Origin: CAVYXZ01 sp965223835
Lineage (GTDB): Bacteria; Chloroflexota; Anaerolineae; Aggregatilineales; Phototrophicaceae
Assembly: GCA_965223835.1 (NCBI GenBank)
Contig: CBDCXQ010000001.1
Span: forward strand, 620,001 to 684,000
Reading direction: 5' to 3'
DNA length: 64,000 bases
The translations under genes were made by a program, and so were the position numbers. How positions within the stretch are numbered: the stretch's first letter is position 1; each line of letters starts with the position of its first letter. Positions 57,843 through 64,000 of the stretch are shown here, piece after piece. The notes below the pieces were generated by a model that was not told the DNA's origin, made no database searches, and saw only the letters and a program-made list of their open reading frames with translations.

Positions 57843-59171
57843 ATGGCTGATGTGACGATTAGACCCCGGTTGCCCAAAGGGATGCGTGACTTTTTGCCGC
57901 AGGAAATGCTCAAGCGCGAGTACGTGTTTGACATCGTGCGGGATGTGTTCCACCTGTATGGCTTTGAGCCGTTGCAGACGCCGGTGCTGGAACTCAACGA
58001 GATCCTCATGGGCAAGTATGGCGATGAAGAACGCCTGATCTATAACGCGCAGCATCCCGGTGGCAAGGAAGAATTGTCACTGCGCTATGATTTAACGGTG
58101 CCGCTGGCGCGGGTAGTCGGGCAGTATCAAAACGACATCACGCTGCCATTTAAGCGTTATCAACTGTCACCGGTATGGCGGGCCGAGCGCCCCCAGCGGG
58201 GCCGTTATCGCGAATTCTACCAATGTGATGCCGACATCGCCGGGGTCGCCAGCATGAGCGCCGATGCCGAGATTATCGGCGTAGTGGTGACGACCCTCAG
58301 GCGGTTGGGCTTTCCGCAGTTCACCGTCAAAATCAACAATCGCAAGCTTGTCACAGCGATTGGTCAGTATTCGGGCGTGCCCGATGCGCAACTTGGGGAT
58401 TTGTATCGCAGCATCGACAAGTTTGACAAAATTGGTGCGGACGGCGTGCAGCAAGAACTCGTAAAGCGGGGTCTGGACCCGAACGTGGTGACGAAGATGA
58501 TGGACCTCATTGTCGCGCAGGAGCCGGGCCTCGCCAATCTAGATGTGATCGAACAGGCAATTGGTGATCTGCCCATTGCCCAGGCGGGGATTGGTGAGTT
58601 GCGCGAACTGGCATCACATCTTAGCTATGCCTATATCACGCAGGAAGACTACGCGATTGATTTCACAATGGTGCGCGGTCTGGGCTACTACACTGGCCCG
58701 ATCTTCGAGACGGTGATTGAAGAACCGAACCTGGGCAGCATCAGTGGCGGTGGCCGTTACGACGATCTGATTGGCCTGTTCCGCAAAGATAGCGTGCCGA
58801 CGACCGGTACTTCGCTGGGCATTGAGCGGATTATCGACCTCATGGACGAGTTGGACCTCTATCCGGCGCACATCAACGGTACCGTTGTGCAGGTGCTGGT
58901 GACGGTCTTTGGCGACGATACCCGTGCTGAATCGACGAAGCTGGCGGCTGAACTGCGGGCACGGGGCATTCGGACCGAACTCTATCTTGATAGCCGTAAA
59001 ATCGGCAGGCAGTTCCAGCACGCAGACCGTAAACAAATCCCGCTTGTGGCAACGCTCGGTTCGCAGGAGATCGCGGCGGGTGTCGTCAAGCTCAAGCGTC
59101 TGCACGATGGCGAGGAATTTACAGTTGAGCGTGATACTGTGTCGGTGAAGATCGGGGAATTATTAGGATGA
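57843..59171 (+). CDS. hisS: Histidine-tRNA ligase
   Basis: 442 residues, class II. Motif 1 region near 'LPKGMRDFLPQEM'; motif 2 'SPVWRAERPQRGRYREFYQCD' (in parts); the His-binding 'YYTGPIFE' and 'SGGGRYDDLIGLF'; the motif 3 'TGTSLGIERI'; and a C-terminal anticodon-binding domain ('VQVLVTVFGDDTRAESTKL'). All HisRS signatures are present. CAGGAG lies before the ATG at 57843; the ORF from 57819 is an extension. It is preceded by the His-rich leader and attenuator. Confidence 0.96.
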   Translation: MADVTIRPRLPKGMRDFLPQEMLKREYVFDIVRDVFHLYGFEPLQTPVLELNEILMGKYGDEERLIYNAQHPGGKEELSLRYDLTVPLARVVGQYQNDITLPFKRYQLSPVWRAERPQRGRYREFYQCDADIAGVASMSADAEIIGVVVTTLRRLGFPQFTVKINNRKLVTAIGQYSGVPDAQLGDLYRSIDKFDKIGADGVQQELVKRGLDPNVVTKMMDLIVAQEPGLANLDVIEQAIGDLPIAQAGIGELRELASHLSYAYITQEDYAIDFTMVRGLGYYTGPIFETVIEEPNLGSISGGGRYDDLIGLFRKDSVPTTGTSLGIERIIDLMDELDLYPAHINGTVVQVLVTVFGDDTRAESTKLAAELRARGIRTELYLDSRKIGRQFQHADRKQIPLVATLGSQEIAAGVVKLKRLHDGEEFTVERDTVSVKIGELLG

Positions 59172-59178
59172 ATCGCCA

Positions 59179-59637
59179 CTAAACATCAGGGCCTTCCTTT
59201 CCCAACAACCCGAGCATTAACGACAATTCTCCTCGGTGGTGGATTTCATGTTCCAGTATATGCCAGATAATATCCGCCAGCGACATTTTGGCAGTTTCGG
59301 ACCAGGGGAGGTCAATCAGCCGATTCAAGTCGTCTGGGGTCGCACCTGCATAAATTGTCTCGGTGCTTGAGTGGGTCTCAGTCAGATACTGTTTAATAGA
59401 TGCCACTGTTGGATACTCCGCTAAATTAGGCACAGGCGGCCAATCCGTAATTTGGCGTTGGACGATATAGCGGAACCAACCATCCTCAGCATTGGCAATA
59501 TGCAGTGCAGTTTCTTGAACTGACCATAAACCGGCTTGCGGCACGAAATCCAATTCATCATCGGAAAAACGGCCCAATAGTTCTTCTAACCCCTGCCTGA
59601 CCGCTGACCAGTGCCTTAAAGTAGCTTGAGCGTCCAT
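59179..59637 (-). CDS. DinB family protein
   Basis: 152 residues. 'QETALHIANAEDGWF' and 'DIIWHILEHEIHHRGEL' (H-x-x-x-H) give the three-His site of the DinB four-helix bundle. This shorter form is close to the widespread DinB_2 type. Monocistronic and convergent with hisS, seven bases after its stop. Enzymatic role unknown. Confidence 0.82.
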   Translation of the reverse strand: MDAQATLRHWSAVRQGLEELLGRFSDDELDFVPQAGLWSVQETALHIANAEDGWFRYIVQRQITDWPPVPNLAEYPTVASIKQYLTETHSSTETIYAGATPDDLNRLIDLPWSETAKMSLADIIWHILEHEIHHRGELSLMLGLLGKEGPDV

Positions 59638-59744
59638 GACTATTCACTCCAACATGTCTTTGACCATTTTACCATTTATAACGGGGCAAAGTTGGCGTAA
59701 TGGGGGCTGAAAAAGGGATATTCGCCTGTGAGTTTCTTAGAATC

Positions 59745-59782
59745 AAAAAAGGACTTCGGCCCGATGTGAGCGGAAGTCCTTT
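59745..59782 (-). terminator. Intrinsic terminator after the fasciclin gene
   Basis: On the minus strand AAGGACTTC and GAAGTCCTT form a perfect 9-bp stem followed by TTTTTT (59745-59750 on the plus strand as A residues). It ends leftward transcription 16 bases past the fasciclin stop. Confidence 0.9.
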
Positions 59783-59798
59783 CTGTGTTCAGGTCGGA

Positions 59799-60827
59799 TT
59801 ACATGTCGTCTTCAGCCGGCGGCAGCAGCACACCATCAATCACGTGAACCACGCCGTTGGTGCCGAAAATGTCGGTCGTCACGATGTTAGCTTCGTTCAC
59901 GGTGACGCCATCTTCGCTGGCGGTGACGGTCACGGTTGTGCCGGCCAGGGCGGTGGCAACATTGACGCCACCTTCAGCAACGGCGACCACCGTCGGCGCA
60001 CCCAGTTCACCGGGGACCACATGGTAGAGCAGGATTTCGGTCAGGGTCTCGGTATCGGCCAGCAGGTCTTCGGAGCTCACACCCAGTGCTTCCAGCGCGG
60101 CGGCAAAGGCGGCATCAGTCGGCGCAAACACGGTGAAGGGACCACCATCGCTGAGTTCGCTCAGCACTGCCGGGTCGGCGGCGCTCACGGCGGCTAGCAG
60201 CACGGTGAATTCCGGCTCATCTGCTTCGGTGCTGGCAACCACGATCTCGGCCAGGCTGATTTCCTGCCGCACGTCCATCATCATGTTGTCCATCATTTCC
60301 ATGTCGGGGGGCAGCAGTACGCTGTCAATCACATGTACAACGCCATTGGCGGCTTCGACATCAACGGCCACGATGGTTGCATCATTGACTTTTACGTTTT
60401 CGCCGTCGAGCGAAATCGCCAGCGCGGTTTCATGCAGCGCGGTGCCGATCAGCGCACCATCCAGTTCAACAACGTCTTCGGCCATGTAGGTGAAGGGCAC
60501 CACATGGTAGAGCAGGATTTCGGTGAGAGCGTCGGTATCAGCCAGCAGGTCTTCGGCGCTCACGCCCAGTGCTTCCAACGCAGCGGCGAAGGCGGCATCA
60601 GTCGGGGCGAAGACGGTGTAGTTCTCTTCGGCATCACTCAGTTCTTCGAGGACGGCGGGATTGGCGGCGCTCACAGCGGCCAGCAAAATGGTGAATTCAG
60701 CTTCATCGGCTTCGGTGCTGGCAATCACGATGTCGGCGATGGTGGGTGCCATGTCATCCTGGGCAAACGCCGGGACAATACTCAATAGCAGTGCAACGAC
60801 AACAAACAGTGCAACAAACTTACGCAT
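59799..60827 (-). CDS. Secreted protein with two fasciclin (FAS1) domains
   Basis: 342 residues: signal peptide (MRKFVALFVVVALLLSIVPA, cut near AFA-Q), then two FAS1 repeats of about 150 residues each. Each has the H1 block 'FTVFAPTDAAFAAALEALG' (first copy Y-T-V) and the H2-type end 'NGVVHVIDSVLLPP' or 'IDGVLLPP'. The repeats are nearly identical over the first 75 residues, so the duplication looks recent. FAS1 domains mediate cell-surface adhesion. The ATG at 60827 (GGGAAAA upstream) gives a proper signal peptide, unlike the ORF start at 60899. Confidence 0.9.
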   Translation of the reverse strand: MRKFVALFVVVALLLSIVPAFAQDDMAPTIADIVIASTEADEAEFTILLAAVSAANPAVLEELSDAEENYTVFAPTDAAFAAALEALGVSAEDLLADTDALTEILLYHVVPFTYMAEDVVELDGALIGTALHETALAISLDGENVKVNDATIVAVDVEAANGVVHVIDSVLLPPDMEMMDNMMMDVRQEISLAEIVVASTEADEPEFTVLLAAVSAADPAVLSELSDGGPFTVFAPTDAAFAAALEALGVSSEDLLADTETLTEILLYHVVPGELGAPTVVAVAEGGVNVATALAGTTVTVTASEDGVTVNEANIVTTDIFGTNGVVHVIDGVLLPPAEDDM

Positions 60828-60986
60828 GACAGATTTTCCCCATATGTTAGTGTTAGCGAATGTGGTTGCGCAACCAACTGCTGAGGATAATGCCAGCAAA
60901 ATATGAGAGGCAGTATTAAGAAACGTGAGTGAGCGCTTAATTTGGCCCGATCATTATCTACGTCTCATCCGCGATTTATTTTTTCC

Positions 60987-62354
60987 TCATGCTTCCGGCA
61001 CGGCCAGCGGAAAATCAGTCATTTGATGCAGGCGTTGGGCCACTTCAGAAAAAGGAACTTCGTGTGGTAGGCGGTCACTTTGGGCGCTGATGGCGGCGCA
61101 GGCTCCGGCGGCCTGTCCCATCGCGACGGCATTGCCGGTGACGCGATAACTGGCATGGGCAATGAAATCGCCGCTGATGCAACGCCCGGCCAGCAGCAAA
61201 CCATCAACATGGGCAGCGATTAGCGCCCGTAATGGAATGTCATAAGGCAGTGCTTTGACCCCCTCTTTGCCATAGCCCTTGCCCTGTTGCTGATTAGTGG
61301 AATGTACATCCACCGGGAAGGTGACACGCACCACCGCATCTTGATGCCTGCGTCCGGCAATTAAGTCATCGCGGGTAACGGTATAGCGGCCATGAACGCG
61401 ACGGCCTTCGCGCACGCCGATTTGCTCGCCAGTGGCGACGATATGCAGTCCGGCCCAGATGCCACCCACCGAGCGCAAGGCGTTGACAGCCTGGTGAAGC
61501 TCAGATCGTGCCCGGAGCGTTGCCTGTGATAATCCGTCGGCATCGTCGGCCCGAACACCATATTCATGGTTCACGCCCAGCACAAATAGATCGTCATAGA
61601 TCCGCATCAGCACCGGTTTACTATAAGAGATGTCGAGGCCACCGGCCAACAATGCATCACGCAAGCGATCTTTTGGGGGAATCAGGCCATGTTTCCATTC
61701 CGTCGTGTAAGGGCCAACGTCAGCAGCGTGAATCCCCGTCACCAGCATCATCAATGATAACGGTTGCACCTCACCGTTTTCGGGGCGACCCATGTCGAAG
61801 CCACACCCCAACTGAGCAGCGAAGTCGCCATCACCGGTGCAGTCGATAAACACTTTGGCCCGCCACGCCTCGCGCCCACTTTTTGATTCAGTAATGGCAA
61901 AAGCGACCTGATTGTCCGCGTCTTTGCCTGCTGCTACCACCCGCGTGTGTAAGCGCACCGCAACCCCGGCTTCCAGGCACATTTCCTCCAGCAACACCTT
62001 CATAATCTCCGGGTCATAGCTGAAGTCACGTTTCAGATCTTTGCCTTCGTAAGCGGGTTCTGCTTCAAAATCAACGACCTTATCCTCATCAACCGTGCAG
62101 GCTCCGCGCTGGCGCAATTCATCAATGATCTCCTGCATGATGCCGCCCTTATCTTTGGCGTCAATAATCCAGCAAAGCAGTCCAGCAGTCCACACCCCGC
62201 CGAGGCAACCATGAACTTCGATTAGTTGCGTCCTTGCACCGGCCCGCGCCGCCGTAATCGCTGCGGCAATGCCCGCCGGGCCGCCCCCGCAGACGATCAC
62301 ATCGCAGTCTTTTACAACCGATACGTTGCGTGCTGTTTCATGAAAGGTCTTCAT
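60987..62354 (-). CDS. FAD-dependent oxidoreductase
   Basis: 455 residues. The N-terminal dinucleotide fold 'VIVCGGGPAGIAAAITAARAG' (G-G-G-P-A-G) and 'HGCLGGVWTAGLL' define the FAD_oxidored family, whose members act on diverse small molecules. 'FIDCTGDGDFAAQLGCGFD' (in parts, the D-x-T-G-D-G segment) and the C-terminal 'LLLAGRCISGDFIAHASYR' close the FAD site. Substrate unknown. AGGAGG precedes the ATG. Divergent from malQ across about 120 bases. Confidence 0.82.
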   Translation of the reverse strand: MKTFHETARNVSVVKDCDVIVCGGGPAGIAAAITAARAGARTQLIEVHGCLGGVWTAGLLCWIIDAKDKGGIMQEIIDELRQRGACTVDEDKVVDFEAEPAYEGKDLKRDFSYDPEIMKVLLEEMCLEAGVAVRLHTRVVAAGKDADNQVAFAITESKSGREAWRAKVFIDCTGDGDFAAQLGCGFDMGRPENGEVQPLSLMMLVTGIHAADVGPYTTEWKHGLIPPKDRLRDALLAGGLDISYSKPVLMRIYDDLFVLGVNHEYGVRADDADGLSQATLRARSELHQAVNALRSVGGIWAGLHIVATGEQIGVREGRRVHGRYTVTRDDLIAGRRHQDAVVRVTFPVDVHSTNQQQGKGYGKEGVKALPYDIPLRALIAAHVDGLLLAGRCISGDFIAHASYRVTGNAVAMGQAAGACAAISAQSDRLPHEVPFSEVAQRLHQMTDFPLAVPEA

Positions 62355-62410
62355 TGCGATTGGCCTCCTTGGTGGCTACTATTCTAGATTATAGATTATC
62401 GTTTGGGCTT

Positions 62411-62440
62411 TTGCCGCCATTGTGTGGCTGCTGGTAAAAT
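62411..62440 (+). promoter_or_regulatory. Candidate malQ promoter with extended -10
   Basis: TTGCCG (62411-62416), an 18-base spacer, then TGG-TAAAAT (62435-62440), an extended -10. About 35 bases before the malQ ATG. Confidence 0.4.
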
Positions 62441-62475
62441 AATGGTTAACCTTCTTTGCGATTGGAAAATGATTG

Positions 62476-64000
62476 ATGACGTATAACTCGAATTTATTTC
62501 CGCGTTCCAGCGGGGTTTTGCTGCACCCAACGTCGTTGCCCGGACGGTATGGCATCGGTGATCTGGGGGAATATGCGTTTCGATTTGTCGATTGGCTGGC
62601 GGAATGCGGTCAGTCCATCTGGCAGATTTTGCCACTGGGACCCACCAGTTACGGCGATTCACCCTATCAAACGCTGTCGGCTTTAGCTGGTAATCCCAAT
62701 CTGATTAGCCTGGATAAGCTGGTGGAGCAGGGCTGGCTTACGGCAGCGGAGCTTGATGATGTGCCCGACTTCCCGGCAGATCGCGTCGATTTCGGCTGGA
62801 TTATCCCCTGGCATGATGAAATGCTCAGCCTGGCTTACCAGCGGTTCGCGGCAGCGGCAGCGCCAACAGTCTATCATGATTGGTGTGCAGCAAATGCCGA
62901 CTGGTTGGATGATTTCGTCCTGTTTGCCGCGTTAAAAGACGCCCACAATAGGCGGCCCTGGGTGGAGTGGAAACCAGCGCTCCGGTCACGTGAATCCGCC
63001 GCACTTGAGCAGGCTTCTAAAGACTATGCATCTCGTATCGCTGAACACCGTTTTCGGCAATGGGTATTTCATGAGCAATGGTATGCCGTGCGCGACTATG
63101 CTCACAGCAAACAGATTCGGCTGGTAGGGGATATTCCCATTTTCGTTGCGCATGATAGCAGCGATGTGTGGGCTAATCCTGATCTTTTCTATTTAAATGA
63201 AACCGGTCAGCCGACGGTAGTCGCGGGTGTGCCGCCCGATTATTTCAGCGCGACCGGCCAGCGCTGGGGTAATCCACTTTATAAATGGGGCTTGATGAAA
63301 CAGAACGGCTATGCCTGGTGGATCAAACGGTTTCAGGCGGTTCTCAGCATGGTTGACATTGCCCGCATTGACCATTTCCGCGGTTTCGAGGCCTACTGGG
63401 AAATCCCGGCCAGCGAACCAACTGCCGTGATCGGCGAGTGGAAGCCCGGCCCATTGTATGACTTTTTTGATGTCGTTCAGGCGGCGCTGGGCGAGCTCCC
63501 CCTGATCGCCGAAGATCTGGGCGTGATTACACCAGAGGTCGAAGCGCTGCGGGAGCGCTACAACCTGCCCGGTATGAAAGTGTTGCAATTTGCCTGGAGT
63601 GATCCGAGCAATCCGTTCCTGCCGCATAATTATGTCAACAACTGTATCGCCTACAGTGGCACCCATGATAACAACACAACACTCGGTTGGTGGGAAGCGG
63701 AAGTCAATGAGAACGCGCAGCGGTTCATTACGGAATATATGGGTCGGCAGGTCACTGACGCCAACTGGAATATGATTCGACTGGGGATGATGTCGGCGGC
63801 GCATACCTTTGTCGCACCGATGCAGGACATTTTGAGTCTGGGGAAGGACGCACGTATGAACACACCGGGCGTTGAAGGCGGCAATTGGACGTGGCGTTTT
63901 ACCGCCGATGCGTTCGAGAATTCCGCCAAAGATCGCCTGGCGCATCTGACCTGGATATATCGCCGGCGTCCCGACCAGCAAGCACAAGTCTATGGCGATG
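62476..64000 (+). CDS. malQ: 4-alpha-glucanotransferase (5' part, runs off the window)
   Basis: 508 codons are visible with no stop. The start 'MTYNSNLFPRSSGVLLHPTS' and 'LPGRYGIGDLGEYAFRFV' are characteristic of MalQ/GH77 amylomaltase. 'GDIPIFVAHDSSDVWANP' contains conserved region I, 'IARIDHFRGFEAYW' (Asp nucleophile in R-I-D-H-F-R-G), 'LIAEDLGVITPEV' (Glu acid/base) and 'YSGTHDNNTTLGWW' (third acid region). It transfers alpha-1,4-glucan segments in glycogen or maltodextrin metabolism. Roughly the last few residues to tens of residues are missing. Confidence 0.95.
   Translation, partial: MTYNSNLFPRSSGVLLHPTSLPGRYGIGDLGEYAFRFVDWLAECGQSIWQILPLGPTSYGDSPYQTLSALAGNPNLISLDKLVEQGWLTAAELDDVPDFPADRVDFGWIIPWHDEMLSLAYQRFAAAAAPTVYHDWCAANADWLDDFVLFAALKDAHNRRPWVEWKPALRSRESAALEQASKDYASRIAEHRFRQWVFHEQWYAVRDYAHSKQIRLVGDIPIFVAHDSSDVWANPDLFYLNETGQPTVVAGVPPDYFSATGQRWGNPLYKWGLMKQNGYAWWIKRFQAVLSMVDIARIDHFRGFEAYWEIPASEPTAVIGEWKPGPLYDFFDVVQAALGELPLIAEDLGVITPEVEALRERYNLPGMKVLQFAWSDPSNPFLPHNYVNNCIAYSGTHDNNTTLGWWEAEVNENAQRFITEYMGRQVTDANWNMIRLGMMSAAHTFVAPMQDILSLGKDARMNTPGVEGGNWTWRFTADAFENSAKDRLAHLTWIYRRRPDQQAQVYGD

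Noticed and set aside
63193..63987. 264-codon ORF on the minus strand
   Set aside because: It is the antisense of malQ, whose frame carries the full set of GH77 motifs and runs off the window. The minus-strand product has no recognisable domain.
1..64000. CRISPR array, rRNA or tRNA genes
   Set aside because: No regularly spaced repeats, rRNA stretches or complete tRNA cloverleaf were seen when reading both strands by eye. A tRNAscan or Infernal run would be the decisive check.

Overview
The window reads as chromosomal DNA of a moderately GC-rich bacterium. I infer Chloroflexota (Anaerolineae-like). Grounds are the many large GT-C (ArnT/PMT-type) membrane glycosyltransferases with a beta-rich tail, Pro/Thr-rich lipoproteins and anchored glycosidases, a TIR-TM-WD40 protein and short GC-rich palindromic spacers. 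This is gene-content inference, not a marker-gene result. I see no rRNA, tRNA, CRISPR array, prophage or intact insertion sequence.

Layout. (1) 1-12.05 kb: after a cut nitroreductase, a leftward run from a promoter near 12.03 kb: four tandem TIM-barrel glycosidase paralogues (secreted or membrane anchored), a small CopD-like membrane protein, a GT-C protein, RNase Z and an O-methyltransferase. (2) 12.3-18.9 kb: a methyltransferase; a lipoprotein with an alpha/beta-hydrolase fold that has lost its Ser and His; a DUF2283 pair; a PUA-like protein; an SMP-30 lactonase; a further glycosidase; a cystathionine synthase/lyase coupled to a GNAT. (3) 18.9-25.1 kb: a leftward phenylalanyl-tRNA synthetase operon read from a T-box leader with a UUC specifier. 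Its gene order is four-helix-bundle gene, pheS, K+ channel, SGNH hydrolase, pheT. (4) 25.2-26.8 kb: an excisionase-like HTH gene, a structured RNA region with its own terminator, an 82-aa protein, several perfect hairpins and an HNH nuclease. (5) 26.8-31.9 kb: a predicted polysaccharide lyase-like protein, a methyltransferase, a DinB protein and a membrane-bound HdrD-like Fe-S oxidoreductase. (6) 31.9-42.6 kb: a surface-glycan cluster with a GT-C protein, sulfotransferase, DPM-type GT2, flippase-like protein and three tandem GT-C paralogues. (7) 42.8-52.4 kb: 2-oxoacid dehydrogenase E1-alpha, E1-beta and E2 genes, a PIG-L deacetylase, a lipoprotein, TIR-TM-WD40, a GNAT remnant and E3 (lpdA). 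(8) 52.5-64 kb: a GH5-like glycosidase, a 2-hydroxyacid dehydrogenase, a CoA-transferase, DUF1801, an enoyl-CoA hydratase, hisS, DinB, a two-repeat fasciclin protein, an FAD oxidoreductase and the 5' part of malQ.

The strongest find is upstream of hisS (57.58-57.84 kb). A good promoter is followed by a 13-codon ORF with four consecutive His codons plus a fifth, then a hairpin with a T-tract, then hisS. This is the layout of a ribosome-mediated His attenuator on a histidyl-tRNA synthetase gene. With the Phe T-box at 25 kb, two synthetase operons in one window appear to sense tRNA charging by two unrelated RNA mechanisms. Second-rank observations are the structured RNA at 25.5-25.7 kb, the glycosidase array (one member fused to a GH18-like domain with a displaced catalytic Glu) and the pseudo-hydrolase lipoprotein.
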